This document shows, piece by piece, positions 9,571-18,926 of a DNA stretch of 64,000 nucleotides; position 1 is the first letter of the stretch; each line of letters begins with the position of its first letter. This DNA is from Aureibacillus halotolerans. Lineage in GTDB: Bacteria > Bacillota > Bacilli > Bacillales > DSM-28697. A program made the translations under genes and the position numbers. The stretch spans positions 461,937 to 525,936 of the forward strand of contig NZ_SNYJ01000001.1 in assembly GCF_004363045.1 (NCBI RefSeq), written 5' to 3'. Below the pieces are notes generated by a model. The model made no database searches. It was not told the origin of the DNA and saw nothing but the letters and a program-made list of their open reading frames with translations.

Positions 9571-10279
9571 TGATCAGATTAATCAAATCGTGCAAAGGGG
9601 ACTGCCGAAGCGTACTTCATTCCGTGAGACACTGTCGATCCTTTATCATCATATTGGCTTACGTCACCTCTTTCGCGACGGGGCTGAAATTATTTATTCC
9701 ATCGTCGTCACCCTACTTATGTTGACCGTTTTTGGTGCCTTCACCATTGGTAGCGCAATGTTCCCGGCATCACTTCTGTATGGCTGGATATGTGCATTGG
9801 CTCCTCTAACCTACATCGTGCTTGTGACCTTGTTTTATGTTTACAAGACGAAAACACCAGGCTTCGATATTGAACGCGTGTGTAGGTTTACCGTGATTCA
9901 ATTGGCGATCTGTCGCATGCTTCTTTTTAGCCTGTTTGCGCTTTTAGTGAACAGCGCATTCGTGATTGTTGTCAGCCAAGCGAGTGATGTCCATGAAGGC
10001 AAAGCGCTGCTCTTGTCAGTCGCGTCGTTGTTCTTTTTTGCAAGTTTGACACTTTTACTCCCTGGTATGCTTACATCGGTTTTCCGTGTCGTGCTATTAA
10101 GCTTTGGTTGGATGGGTGGTTCAATTTGGCTCTCCCAGAAGGCGCCAACCTTTTTTCTCACAGTGTTGGGCTCGTTACCTGCCTATGTGTTAAGCCTAGC
10201 CAGTGTAGCTGCCTTGCTCTTGTTTCTTTTTTCCCTGAAAGGCTTTCTAATCACCAAACAAACAAAGGAGGCTGTCTAA
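9539..10279 (+). CDS. Membrane protein, possible anti-sigma factor of the upstream ECF sigma
   Basis: A 246-aa protein with a soluble N-terminal segment of ~50 residues and about six membrane spans (for example IIYSIVVTLLMLTVFGAFTI and VLSLASVAALLLFLFSL). No zinc-binding anti-sigma motif (HxxxCxxC) is present. It overlaps the sigma gene by 32 nt and is followed 1 nt later by the ABC ATPase. Co-translation with the sigma factor makes it the best candidate for the membrane-bound anti-sigma, by position only. It could equally be part of the exporter. Confidence 0.75.
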   Translation: MNDKLDAQTIDDQINQIVQRGLPKRTSFRETLSILYHHIGLRHLFRDGAEIIYSIVVTLLMLTVFGAFTIGSAMFPASLLYGWICALAPLTYIVLVTLFYVYKTKTPGFDIERVCRFTVIQLAICRMLLFSLFALLVNSAFVIVVSQASDVHEGKALLLSVASLFFFASLTLLLPGMLTSVFRVVLLSFGWMGGSIWLSQKAPTFFLTVLGSLPAYVLSLASVAALLLFLFSLKGFLITKQTKEAV

Positions 10280-10280
10280 T

Positions 10281-11153
10281 ATGCTTTCAGTGAAGCAAGT
10301 CACAAAAACTTATGGGACGTTGACAGCTCTCGAAAACATTTCCATTGAGTTTACACATGGTGTTTACGGTTTACTGGCACCAAATGGAGCTGGCAAAACG
10401 ACACTGTTAAAAATGCTCACGACGTTGTTGTTTCCAACACGTGGGCAGATTGAATACAACGGTTCCCCTATTACAACGCTGGACGAGCAGTATCGTGATC
10501 TCTTAGGCTATTTGCCTCAGGAGTTTGGCTACTACAAAAACGATACGCCAGACAAATATTTAACCTATCTCGCTGCTCTTAAGGGGATGTCTAGAAAAGA
10601 CGCACAGCAGCGCATCCCCGAAGTGCTTCAAGCGGTTGGTTTACGTGACGTCCAGTCAAGAAAAATGAAAACCTTCTCTGGAGGAATGATCCAACGCGTT
10701 GGAATTGCTCAGGCATTGTTAAACGATCCGAAAATCCTCATCTTAGACGAACCAACAGCCGGCCTTGATCCTAAAGAAAGAGCCCGCTTTCGAAAGCTGC
10801 TCACATCGCTGGCAACCGATCGCATCATTATCGTTTCAACTCATATCGTCTCTGATGTTGCGTTTATAGCGAATGAAATTATTATGCTAAAATCGGGCCA
10901 GCTGCTCTATAAAGCCAGCAACGAAGCGATCTGTGCAACACTCGAGGGCCATCTGTTTGAAGCAGACATAAACACGAAGGAAGCCGACGTCTTTCGACAA
11001 AAGCATTCTGTTCTCTCTGAACGTGTTTCACAAGACTTCTACAGCTTCCGCTTTGTATCAAAGCAAGCTGCCCTCCCAGCATGGCGACCAGTTGATCCAC
11101 AGCTTGAAGACGTGTTTCTCTTTGAATATGAAGAAGATGGGACTCCGCTATGA
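10281..11153 (+). CDS. ABC-2 type transporter ATP-binding protein
   Basis: A 290-aa ATPase with Walker A (GLLAPNGAGKTTLLKML; note Ala-Pro-Asn as in CcmA-type exporters), a Q-loop (GYLPQEFGYY), signature (FSGGMIQRVGIAQALL), Walker B ([13 protein letters not shown]) and switch His (VSTHIVSDV). The C-terminal ~70 residues are the variable exporter extension. ATG follows AAAGGAGG. It overlaps the next permease gene by ATGA (11150-11153). The substrate is unknown; envelope stress or drug export would fit the ECF context. Confidence 0.94.
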   Translation: MLSVKQVTKTYGTLTALENISIEFTHGVYGLLAPNGAGKTTLLKMLTTLLFPTRGQIEYNGSPITTLDEQYRDLLGYLPQEFGYYKNDTPDKYLTYLAALKGMSRKDAQQRIPEVLQAVGLRDVQSRKMKTFSGGMIQRVGIAQALLNDPKILILDEPTAGLDPKERARFRKLLTSLATDRIIIVSTHIVSDVAFIANEIIMLKSGQLLYKASNEAICATLEGHLFEADINTKEADVFRQKHSVLSERVSQDFYSFRFVSKQAALPAWRPVDPQLEDVFLFEYEEDGTPL

Positions 11154-12394
11154 GGCTTTGGTACGAGGCACGAAAGGTGAGCTCCTCTATTGTTCTGTGG
11201 GGGTTGCTTGTCTTTTTCATGATCGTCAACGGTCTTTATATTTGGTCGTATGTTGATCGGCATTCAGAGGGATTTTCCGACATGGCGTCCATTATGGAGA
11301 CCTATGGGACAACAATTGATAACGAGATGATGAAGGCGATGGAACTTGATCAGACGACTGAGCTCGCATGGATGAATTCTCTCGTTGAAAATCCGAAGCA
11401 TTTTGATCATCCCACTGATTTTATAAAAGCCCATGTCATGGAGCTCACTTCTGAAGAAACTGAACGAGTGCATCAGCTCCAATTCCTTACCCTGTATCTT
11501 GAAATCGCCCGAAGCATAGATCCCATCTACGAAAACTTTTCCGTAGCGGAATCTATGGCGGGAGCCGTCGCCCAATTTGGCTTAACAGACTCTGCACAAA
11601 AGCTCGCCTTACAACAAAGCGAATCGATTCAAAAACGTGTGGATGAGCTCGTTGCTAATAAGGAACACAAGCATTTATTTTATTGGGGGCCAATATACAA
11701 GCCGCATAGCTTTTTATTTAAAGAAGTTGGCCAGCTCCTTATTTTTGAACTGATGATCCTGACTGTTTTGATTACAAGCCGATTGATCAACTATGAATTT
11801 GAAGAAAAAACTGCCCAAGTCGTGTACAGTACGAAAACAGGGCGGAAGCTACTACGGCGAAAGGTTGGCATAGCCGCTCTGTTTGTAAGCGTGTTTAGTA
11901 TGATTGTGCCTGTCATTACTTGGATGATGGTCTTCATCGGTATTGATTATTCTGCTTTGGTAAATGTACCGATCAGCAGTTATTTCAATCGCTCATCGTC
12001 GATGATGCCCTATATTTCCTGGTGGCCATTATCGTTTTCGCAGTATTTGCTGCTTTTTTATGCGTGCCTTGTCGCATGTCAGTTCATTTTCTTTGGGTTG
12101 GCTGCGCTGCTCGCCGTGTTTATTCGCAACACCTACTATGTTTTTTTCGTCTTTTCTTTGATTTTCGGCATTGGCGTTGTCACTCCTTTGCTGAGTTCAA
12201 CATCGTCTGCGCTGCTGTTTTATACAGGCTACACCCCATTTTGGCTCGTGATGAACCCTCACATTTGGTGGATGGCCAACGGTGTATTCACGGCTAGCCA
12301 ATATTACGAGCTCACCACGTTGTTTGGATGGAGCTTGTGTCTAGGCGTCGCTCTATGGTTATCGATGCGTCGGTTTCAACGCCAACATCTGTGA
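11150..12394 (+). CDS. ABC-2 type exporter permease, first subunit
   Basis: A 414-aa membrane protein. It has one N-terminal span (SIVLWGLLVFFMIVNGLYI), an extracellular helical domain of ~170 residues (acidic, Gln/Glu-rich), then about five more spans ending near LFGWSLCLGVALWLSM. This is the architecture of ABC-2 permeases with a large first loop. Its start overlaps the stop of the ATPase gene. It has the same layout as the following gene, with which it likely forms a heterodimeric channel. Confidence 0.85.
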   Translation: MRLWYEARKVSSSIVLWGLLVFFMIVNGLYIWSYVDRHSEGFSDMASIMETYGTTIDNEMMKAMELDQTTELAWMNSLVENPKHFDHPTDFIKAHVMELTSEETERVHQLQFLTLYLEIARSIDPIYENFSVAESMAGAVAQFGLTDSAQKLALQQSESIQKRVDELVANKEHKHLFYWGPIYKPHSFLFKEVGQLLIFELMILTVLITSRLINYEFEEKTAQVVYSTKTGRKLLRRKVGIAALFVSVFSMIVPVITWMMVFIGIDYSALVNVPISSYFNRSSSMMPYISWWPLSFSQYLLLFYACLVACQFIFFGLAALLAVFIRNTYYVFFVFSLIFGIGVVTPLLSSTSSALLFYTGYTPFWLVMNPHIWWMANGVFTASQYYELTTLFGWSLCLGVALWLSMRRFQRQHL

Positions 12395-12409
12395 AAGGAG
12401 GGGAATCCT

Positions 12410-13513
12410 ATGGCTGTCTTTTGGCATGAACTCAAAAAACAATTTGCCTGGAAGCTCGTCGCCATTGTCGTTGCCTTCAGCGCGTTATGGTATGTGCTGT
12501 ATGTTGATTTTTATTTTGAATATTTTTTGAATGGACCGAATGACATAGCAACGCATTTAGTTGTTACAGAAGCCTACGAGAAATATGGTAAAGAATTGAA
12601 TGAAGAAGAATTTCATGAGTTAAAAAACGATTATCAACGTACTATTGATGAAATGGATGCTTTATTATTATCGAATGAAGCATTTAGAAAGACAGGATTT
12701 GACGGGTATATTGACTACCGAGATAGAGAAGCCGAAAGTCCTTCTCAGATTCAACTTGGTATTGATTATAAATCCATTTATGAACAAGCGTTAGGTGAAA
12801 ACGGAGAACTACTATCATGGAAAATACAGTCCTATCAACACATGATTGAATTTTACGAACTGGAAATTCTGGAAAGAAAGCTTGATCACACGAGCATTTT
12901 TCCTTATTTTATTTATACTAATTACAATACGGTCATCGGTTACGTTGTGATTATGGTGTTGCTTTCTGTGTTTATCTTAGCGGCACCCGTGTACTTCCGT
13001 GATAAAAAGGAGCGCCTTCTTCCTCTGCAATTCACTAGTGAGACGGGAAGACGAATTCAAGCCGCAAAGGCATGGGCTGTTACATGTATGGCTTTGGTTG
13101 TCACCACACTGCAATTAGGTCTATTTTTCTTCTTTTATTTTCAAGAAGATGTTGATCCTTATTTGCATGTCAACTTGAACTCCTTTATCCAAAGCCATTT
13201 GTTTCTGTTCGACCTTACGTTCATTCAGTACATTGTCATTACAATCATAGGCACTTATTTGCTTTCGCTTAGTGCTGCATGGCTGGCGGCCATTGTTTCC
13301 CGATTTGTCGCCAGCTATCTGGGCTTACTCGGAGTGCTGGTCCCAGTAGCAACAGTGATGATTGTGCTTGCCAATGCGATGTTAATGGAGTATTTATTTA
13401 CGGAATACCAGCCGACGCTACTGACCGTTAGTCTTTACGCCGTTCTCCTTCTCGGCAGTGGCATCGCTTTGATAACGATCACCCGACGTGACAGATCCTT
13501 GGATGTGCGCTAG
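12410..13513 (+). CDS. ABC-2 type exporter permease, second subunit
   Basis: A 367-aa protein with one N-terminal span (LVAIVVAFSALWYVLYV), an extracellular domain (~residues 45-165, rich in Glu, Tyr and Asp) and about five C-terminal spans, so it resembles the preceding permease. It starts at ATG after AAAGGAGGGG, 15 nt downstream of the first permease. The extracellular-domain codons (about 12530-12900) look more AT-rich than their surroundings. This could reflect relaxed or different selection; I do not claim transfer. Confidence 0.85.
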   Translation: MAVFWHELKKQFAWKLVAIVVAFSALWYVLYVDFYFEYFLNGPNDIATHLVVTEAYEKYGKELNEEEFHELKNDYQRTIDEMDALLLSNEAFRKTGFDGYIDYRDREAESPSQIQLGIDYKSIYEQALGENGELLSWKIQSYQHMIEFYELEILERKLDHTSIFPYFIYTNYNTVIGYVVIMVLLSVFILAAPVYFRDKKERLLPLQFTSETGRRIQAAKAWAVTCMALVVTTLQLGLFFFFYFQEDVDPYLHVNLNSFIQSHLFLFDLTFIQYIVITIIGTYLLSLSAAWLAAIVSRFVASYLGLLGVLVPVATVMIVLANAMLMEYLFTEYQPTLLTVSLYAVLLLGSGIALITITRRDRSLDVR

Positions 13514-13610
13514 ACGATTGCGCTATTTTTCCTAAGTGCCTGTACATTGGGACGGAGAAGCGCTTATACTATTATCTGGTTTGTATTTTAATGAGCAAAT
13601 GAGGAATAGT

Positions 13611-14237
13611 ATGAAGCGCTTCGTTATTTTCATTATTGGCTTGTTGTTTTTGACCTGTGGCATTGTTTTAACGATTCGTTCCAGCTTAGGCACATCTCCG
13701 TTTGATGCCTTGCTTGTCGGACTGTCCAAAACGGTCGGCTTAACTCCCGGAAGCTGGGAGGTCATTATTGCCCTCTTGCTCATCGGACTTAATGCGTTCC
13801 TGAGCAAGCAAAGACCTGAATTTTTAGCGCTTGTGACCGCATTGATCACTGGTGTTTTCATAGATCTCTGGCTGTTGATGTTATCTCCGATTGAGTGGCC
13901 ATCTGCAGGACTAAGCACCTTCATTCTTTTTGGCATGGGGCTTATTATCATGGGTTTTGGAACAGCTCTCTATTTGCACACGAACATTGCCCCGATACCG
14001 ATTGATCGCTTAATGCTTCTTATTAAAAAAATCACCGGCATGCGTTTGTTGTATTGTAAAAATCTACTCAGTCTTGTGTTTTTATTGCTTGCCTTGTTTT
14101 TTCACGGACCAATTGGGATAGGAACCATTCTGATCGTCCTACTTGGCGGACCGTTGCTTAGCGGTTTTACACCATTGGCCAAACAACTGGATATCAAGTT
14201 ATCAATAAAAAATCAAAAAACCGTTCCTCTGGATTGA
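13611..14237 (+). CDS. YitT/YczE-like integral membrane protein
   Basis: A 208-aa membrane protein with about five spans, opening MKRFVIFIIGLLFLTCGIV and with the motif RSSLGTSPFDALLVGLS typical of the YczE/YyaS/YitT family. Family members are poorly understood. The start is ATG 13611 after GAGG-N6. A longer in-frame reading from 13536 has no ribosome site. The stop codon lies in the left arm of its own terminator. Confidence 0.85.
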   Translation: MKRFVIFIIGLLFLTCGIVLTIRSSLGTSPFDALLVGLSKTVGLTPGSWEVIIALLLIGLNAFLSKQRPEFLALVTALITGVFIDLWLLMLSPIEWPSAGLSTFILFGMGLIIMGFGTALYLHTNIAPIPIDRLMLLIKKITGMRLLYCKNLLSLVFLLLALFFHGPIGIGTILIVLLGGPLLSGFTPLAKQLDIKLSIKNQKTVPLD

Positions 14238-14263
14238 TGAATAAACCATAGGACGGTTTTTTT
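14213..14263 (+). terminator. Rho-independent terminator after the YczE-like gene
   Basis: The left arm AAACCGTTCCT and the right arm AGGACGGTTT pair with one bulged base and are followed by a T run ending near 14263. The left arm overlaps the end of the coding sequence. Confidence 0.8.
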
Positions 14264-14400
14264 GGTATCGTAACTCTTCGCATACTCCACATTGTCCACG
14301 CCACAGAAACCATAGTTGCAGCTCTTGTTTTTGTTATTTAACGCCACAGGTGCTATAGTAAATAAATGAAGATTCTTTCAATTCGAAAAGGAGGAAGAAG

Positions 14401-15408
14401 ATGAGTTCGTTTCCACTAAAAACCGTTCATGGCGTTAATGCAAGTCAGATCGTGCTTGGGTGTATGAGAATGGGTGGTGCCTGGGATGACAGCCCGATCA
14501 CGTCAGAACAGATAAAAGATGGTCACGCAGCAATTGAAGCTGCGCTAGACATCGGCATTAATATGTTTGATCATGCGGATATCTATTCAAGCGGAAAGGC
14601 TGAAATTATTTTTGGTGATGTCCTTAGGGAGAATCCAAGTTTGCGAGACAACATCATTCTACAATCCAAGTGCGGCATTCGCTTTGAAGATGAAGAAGGA
14701 CCGCATCGCTATGATTTTAGTAAATCTCATATTTTACAAAGTGTTGATGGCATACTTAAACGGCTAGGCACAGACTACATTGATATCCTTCTCTTGCATC
14801 GCCCTGATCCCCTTGTGGACCCTGAAGAGGTGGCGTCTGCATTTCGAACGCTTAAAGAGGCGGGGAAAGTTCGCCATTTCGGTGTGTCCAACATGAACCA
14901 CGGGCAGATCAAATTGCTACAGTCGTATTGGGACGAGCCTCTAGTGGCCAACCAACTCGAATTAAGTTTGCTTAAAACAGGTTTCCTTCATACCGGCATC
15001 TATGTGAACCAACAGCAGGCGAAGGACAACACGTTTCCGGATGGTACGATGGAATTCCATCGCTTAGAAAACATTCAGCTTCAATCTTGGGGACCACTCT
15101 CACAAGGGCTGTCTTCTGGTGCTTCGCTCGCTGATCAGCCTGAAGCCGTCGTGAATACGGCAAAACTTGTGAAGCAAATGGCCGCAGACAAAAACACGAC
15201 GCCGGAATCAATCGTACTCTCGTGGCTGATGACGCACCCTGCCAACATTCAGCCGGTCATTGGAACCATTAATGCAGATCGTATCCGTGCATGTGAGGAT
15301 GCGAAAACATTGCGACTGACTCGGGGCGAGTGGAACTGGTTATACCATGCGTCCAGAGGCAGAGAAATTCCCGAGAAGCGGCTGTCGACGAGCTTTGCCA
15401 CCAGTTAA
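14401..15408 (+). CDS. Aldo/keto reductase (YdhF/YcsN-like)
   Basis: A 335-aa NADPH-dependent oxidoreductase of TIM-barrel fold. Catalytic elements are visible: Asp and Tyr in GINMFDHADIYSSGKAE, Lys in ILQSKCGIRF, His in DILLLHRPDPL, and the nucleotide-binding end QPVIGTINADRIRACEDA. The SQIVLGCMRMGGAW opening and YDFSKSHILQSVDGILKRL are typical of the YdhF/YcsN branch. ATG follows GGAGGAAG. It is monocistronic. The physiological substrate is unknown. Confidence 0.93.
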   Translation: MSSFPLKTVHGVNASQIVLGCMRMGGAWDDSPITSEQIKDGHAAIEAALDIGINMFDHADIYSSGKAEIIFGDVLRENPSLRDNIILQSKCGIRFEDEEGPHRYDFSKSHILQSVDGILKRLGTDYIDILLLHRPDPLVDPEEVASAFRTLKEAGKVRHFGVSNMNHGQIKLLQSYWDEPLVANQLELSLLKTGFLHTGIYVNQQQAKDNTFPDGTMEFHRLENIQLQSWGPLSQGLSSGASLADQPEAVVNTAKLVKQMAADKNTTPESIVLSWLMTHPANIQPVIGTINADRIRACEDAKTLRLTRGEWNWLYHASRGREIPEKRLSTSFATS

Positions 15409-15522
15409 ATCTTACGGCGACACCAATCGTTCCCATTCACAAGATAGCGAGAATATTGTATGATAAACAACGGTGTGTTTTAGCAACACATTCCTTGGTA
15501 GATTGTCTGCCAGAACCGTTTG

Positions 15523-15553
15523 TTGATCTTTGAATATATGCTATCTTTATACA
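15523..15553 (+). promoter_or_regulatory. Candidate promoter of the codBA leader
   Basis: TTGATC (15523-15528), an 18-bp spacer and TTATAC (15547-15552) would start transcription shortly before the riboswitch-like leader. The -10 match is moderate. Confidence 0.4.
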
Positions 15554-15561
15554 TCGCTTAT

Positions 15562-15657
15562 ACATGCCTTTCAGGGTTCCGTGCTTTTATGCAGACTGGT
15601 CCGGGAAGGCGGCATTAGACAATGCTCCGACTGGAAGGAAAAGTCCGGTGAAGAATC
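15562..15657 (+). promoter_or_regulatory. ykkC-family-like riboswitch aptamer upstream of codBA, variant core
   Basis: In order: CAGGGTTCCG (15572-15581), GACTGGTCCG (about 15594-15603), a small hairpin GCATT-AGAC-AATGC (15612-15625), and GGAAAAGTCCGG (15637-15648). These match in order and spacing the conserved blocks of ykkC RNAs (CUAGGGUUCCG, CUGGUCCGAGAG, a variable hairpin, GGAUAAAAGCCCGGGAGA). Several normally fixed positions differ: GAGAG reads GGAAGG, and ACACGG before the last block reads CTCCGACTGG. The last block is also the left arm of the terminator, so ligand binding should block termination (an ON switch). ykkC subtypes sense guanidine, ppGpp, PRPP or nucleoside diphosphates. 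The ligand here cannot be read by eye. Confidence 0.65.
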
Positions 15658-15682
15658 TTATGATTCTTCCCGGGCTTTTTTT
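15641..15682 (+). terminator. Riboswitch expression-platform terminator
   Basis: AAGTCCGG-T-GAAGAATC (15641-15657), a TTAT loop, and GATTCTTC-CCGGGCTT (15662-15677) form a 16-bp stem with one bulge and one G-T pair. T residues run to 15682. It lies wholly in the leader, 31 nt before the codB start. Confidence 0.92.
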
Positions 15683-15713
15683 ACGGAGCTTACTACAGAA
15701 TGGAGTGGACAGG

Positions 15714-16979
15714 GTGTCGCAGAAAAAACTACAGGATCAGGATTTTGAACTTCAAGCAGTGCCTTCGTCGGCGGGCCGAGGGTTTTGGAAAATGTTTATG
15801 CTCATGGTCGGTTTTACATTTTTCTCAGCGAGTATGCTCGCAGGGGGGACATTAGGGCAAGGATTGTCCTTCTCTCATTTTATTGTCACCGTATTAATCG
15901 GGAATCTTATTCTCGGTACATACACAGGACTATTGGCAAATATCGCCGCAAAATCAGGTCTTTCCACGCACCTTCTCACAAGGTACTCATTTGGTGAAAA
16001 AGGATCGTACCTCCCATCCTTCCTCCTTTCTATTACACAAATTGGCTGGTTTGGTGTCGGGGTGATGATGTTTTCTGTTCCTGTCCAAACGGTCACTGGG
16101 TGGAACATTTGGATCATTATTATCGTCTCTGGGGCATTGATGACGGCTACTGCGTATTTAGGCATTAAAGCCTTAACCGCGCTCAGCTTTGTCGCTGTAC
16201 CTGCCATTGCCATCCTTGGAACGATCTCTGTCGGCAGCGCGGTCAACACGATGGGCGGAGTGAATGAACTGTTCGCCTATCAGCCAACAGAAACATTGAC
16301 GTATGCAGCTGCCATTGCCATTTGTCTAGGCTCCTTTATTAGTGGAGGAACGCTGACACCTGACTTTGCCCGCTTTGCCAAGACGAAGAAAATCGCCGTA
16401 TCTACGACGCTGATTGCCTTCTTTCTCGGCAACTCGCTCATGTTCCTCTTCGGTGCTGTCGGTACCATTGCCACTGGTAAATCGGATATTTCCGAGGTGA
16501 TGTTTACTCAAGGATTGATTTTGCCTGCCATCATTATTCTTGGGCTGAACATCTGGACGACCAATGACAACTCGTTGTATGCCTCTGGGCTTGGTTTTTC
16601 AAACATCACCAAAATCGCGAAGAAAAAGCTCGTCATTGTGAATGGGTTATTTGGCACATTGATGGCCATGTGGCTGTACAACAATTTTATTAGCTGGCTC
16701 GGCTTTCTTAATATGACTCTCCCACCTATTGGTGCCATTATTATCGCGGATTATTATTTTTGTCGCGCAAAGCGCTATGCGGCCCTAGAACACCACTCTT
16801 TTCAAGTCGTGCGCTGGCAAGCCATTCTCGCTTGGGCCATCGGTGTCCTTTGTGCGCTATTCATCCCTGGCATTGCGCCGCTCTATTCTATGCTTGGCGC
16901 GGCTGTAAGTTATGTTGTCTTAGCCAAAGTATTCGACAAGCCGTCAGCACAACGATCATCAATGAAAGAGGTTAGATAA
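15714..16979 (+). CDS. codB: Cytosine permease CodB (NCS1 family)
   Basis: A 421-aa cytosine:cation symporter of the NCS1 family with about 12 membrane spans. It matches E. coli CodB closely along its length: FTFFSASMLAGGTLGQGLSF, GLSTHLLTRYSFGEKGSYLP, TQIGWFGVGVMMF, GSFISGGTLTPDF, LNIWTTNDNSLYASGLGF and LPPIGAIIIADY. The start chosen is GTG 15714 after GGAG-N8. Earlier in-frame starts would lie inside the riboswitch and terminator. It is followed immediately by codA with no gap. Confidence 0.95.
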   Translation: MSQKKLQDQDFELQAVPSSAGRGFWKMFMLMVGFTFFSASMLAGGTLGQGLSFSHFIVTVLIGNLILGTYTGLLANIAAKSGLSTHLLTRYSFGEKGSYLPSFLLSITQIGWFGVGVMMFSVPVQTVTGWNIWIIIIVSGALMTATAYLGIKALTALSFVAVPAIAILGTISVGSAVNTMGGVNELFAYQPTETLTYAAAIAICLGSFISGGTLTPDFARFAKTKKIAVSTTLIAFFLGNSLMFLFGAVGTIATGKSDISEVMFTQGLILPAIIILGLNIWTTNDNSLYASGLGFSNITKIAKKKLVIVNGLFGTLMAMWLYNNFISWLGFLNMTLPPIGAIIIADYYFCRAKRYAALEHHSFQVVRWQAILAWAIGVLCALFIPGIAPLYSMLGAAVSYVVLAKVFDKPSAQRSSMKEVR

Positions 16980-18248
16980 ATGATTATTAAACGAGCGAAA
17001 CTCCGTCACAAGGATGGTCTGTGGGATATTGAAGTGTCTAACGGGATCTTCCAACGAATTGCAGCGACGATTGAACCGAAGGAAGGCGACGACGTGTTGG
17101 ATGTGGAAGGCAAGCTTGTCCTCCCTCCTTTTATTGAGCCCCATATTCATCTCGATACGACGATGACGGCTGGCGACCCAGCATGGAACCTGTCTGGAAC
17201 GCTTTTTGAAGGCATCCAACGTTGGTCTGAGCGAAAAGCGACCGTCACACATGAGGATGTGAAGGAAAGAGCTACGAAAGCATTAAAATGGCAAATTGCG
17301 CAAGGTATCCAGCATGTGCGAACACACGTTGATACGACTGATGAGTCCTTGACCGCGATGAAAGCATTGATTGAGGTTAAAGAAGACATGAAGCCCTACA
17401 TTGATGTACAGCTCGTGGCTTTCCCTCAGGAAGGCATCCTTTCCTATCCGAACGGACGAGAATTGCTTGAAGAAGCTATTCGCTTAGGGGCTGATGTAGT
17501 TGGTGGTATCCCTCACTTTGAAATGACGCGCGAGATGGGCGTTCAATCTATCGAGATCGCGTTTGAGCTCGCAGAAAAATACGACAAACTGCTTGATTTT
17601 CATTGTGACGAAACGGATGATGAACAATCTCGTTTTGTTGAGGTAGTTGCGGCACAAGCGTATCAAACTGGGATGAAGGAGCGTGTGACTGCGTCCCATA
17701 CGACAGCCATGCATTCCTACAACAACGCCTATGTCGCTAAGCTTATGCGCGTGTTTGGCATGGCCGATTTGAATTTTGTAGCCAATCCACTTGTGAACAC
17801 TCACTTGCAGGGACGTTTTGATACGTATCCAAAACGCCGTGGCATTACACGCGTAAAGGAACTGAATGAAGCCGGATTAAATGTCTGCTTTGGTCATGAT
17901 GATATTTTTGACCCGTGGTATCCTTTAGGGACAGGAAACATGCTGCAGGTGCTCCACCTTGGTTTGCATGCCTGCCATTTGATGGGGTATGAACAAATCA
18001 AGCAATCGATTGATTTTATTACGACCAACAGTGCAAAAACATTGCACATCACCGACCAGTACGGCATTGAACAAGGCAAACCTGCCAACTTTATCGTTGT
18101 TGATGCCGACGATGAATTCACGCTCATCCGCAAGCAAGCACCAGTTCTCTACTCGGTCCGTCATGGGCGTGTAATTGCAGAGACGAAGCCAGCCGAAACG
18201 TCCATTTCATTAGGTGAAAAATCGGAGGCCATTCATTATACACTTTGA
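16980..18248 (+). CDS. codA: Cytosine deaminase CodA
   Basis: A 422-aa amidohydrolase that converts cytosine to uracil and ammonia. Metal and catalytic residues are in place: EPHIHLDTT near residue 57, [19 protein letters not shown] (the metal His and the catalytic region), [24 protein letters not shown], and [14 protein letters not shown] with the metal Asp. The resemblance to E. coli CodA is extensive. ATG 16980 directly follows the codB stop and has GAGGT upstream. Together with codB it supplies uracil and nitrogen from external cytosine. Confidence 0.96.
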   Translation: MIIKRAKLRHKDGLWDIEVSNGIFQRIAATIEPKEGDDVLDVEGKLVLPPFIEPHIHLDTTMTAGDPAWNLSGTLFEGIQRWSERKATVTHEDVKERATKALKWQIAQGIQHVRTHVDTTDESLTAMKALIEVKEDMKPYIDVQLVAFPQEGILSYPNGRELLEEAIRLGADVVGGIPHFEMTREMGVQSIEIAFELAEKYDKLLDFHCDETDDEQSRFVEVVAAQAYQTGMKERVTASHTTAMHSYNNAYVAKLMRVFGMADLNFVANPLVNTHLQGRFDTYPKRRGITRVKELNEAGLNVCFGHDDIFDPWYPLGTGNMLQVLHLGLHACHLMGYEQIKQSIDFITTNSAKTLHITDQYGIEQGKPANFIVVDADDEFTLIRKQAPVLYSVRHGRVIAETKPAETSISLGEKSEAIHYTL

Positions 18249-18520
18249 CCTGTGAGCTTTATTCTTCCCGGTTAGATAGAATCAGTTTGCCAGAAATGTC
18301 TGGACTGTTGTCATTCTTAGTGTTGGTAATGACCTTTGATTAAGTTGTTTCGTCTTATATAAAGGGGCTGTTCCTATACTTATAGGAGCTAGTGCCCTTT
18401 CCACTCCCTTCGTTGGTTATGGTCGAACTTGAACCAACAAGGTATACTTCATTTCATTCGTTCTTTACAATAACCAAAAGCAACGATTAGTGAGACTCCA
18501 GCAGCAATGAAAATACGCCG
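18249..18520. other. Intergenic region with an imperfect hairpin
   Basis: No gene is supported. A hairpin around 18360-18402 (AAAGGG ... CCTATA-CTT-TATAGG ... CCCTTT) is imperfect and lacks a T run, so it may or may not end codBA transcription. Confidence 0.45.
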
Positions 18521-18760
18521 AGTTCTTTATGCGCTAGGGTGCACGGGAATGACGACCGCTCCGTCAACATACTTCGCTTGCACCCTAAAGGGTATAAGGT
18601 CAACATCGATTCGAGAGTACCTCATCGTGTTTTCTTTACTGTGGGGCACGGCTTCAGCTTCCTCGGAAAGCAGGCTTTCCGAGGGGATCTTCAGCTCGCG
18701 CTGATCCCACTAGAGTCTACGTATGTTGACTACGCTGATGTTTGTTTTTGCGTACATTGT
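18521..18760 (-). repeat. Dispersed composite repeat, copy 1
   Basis: Read on the minus strand it contains the block CAGCGCGAGCTGAAGATCCC, the palindrome CCTCGGAAAGC-CT-GCTTTCCGAGG, AGCTGAAGCCGTGCCC, and the flank CATCAGCGTAGTCAACATAC. The same blocks recur on the plus strand at about 26420-26545. A further shared block, CAACATCGATTCGA plus CCTCATCGTGTTTTCTTT, lies on the plus strand in both places. Open frames across it are a by-product of the repeat. Confidence 0.8.
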
Positions 18761-18926
18761 TTTATTGTGGCTCGGTCTCGTATAGAGGGTAAAAAGCCTA
18801 AGATCTACGTTACCTGATGGGGCACTAACCTCTCATCATTTATTTGTCCATCTCTTTGGATGAAAATAGCTTTTTTAGCAAATGAAAAAAACGCCCCCTT
18901 GATTCCTCTAGGTGGGCGTTTCATAT

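Noticed and set aside
15409..15660. TPP, purine, THF or FMN riboswitch before codBA
   Set aside because: The conserved blocks of those classes are absent; only the ykkC pattern fits in order.
15564..15713. N-terminal extension of codB
   Set aside because: The added residues would be encoded by the riboswitch and its terminator; the CodB match begins after GTG 15714.
18507..18817. Two overlapping plus-strand open frames
   Set aside because: They lie in the dispersed repeat, have no ribosome site, and have no protein-like composition.
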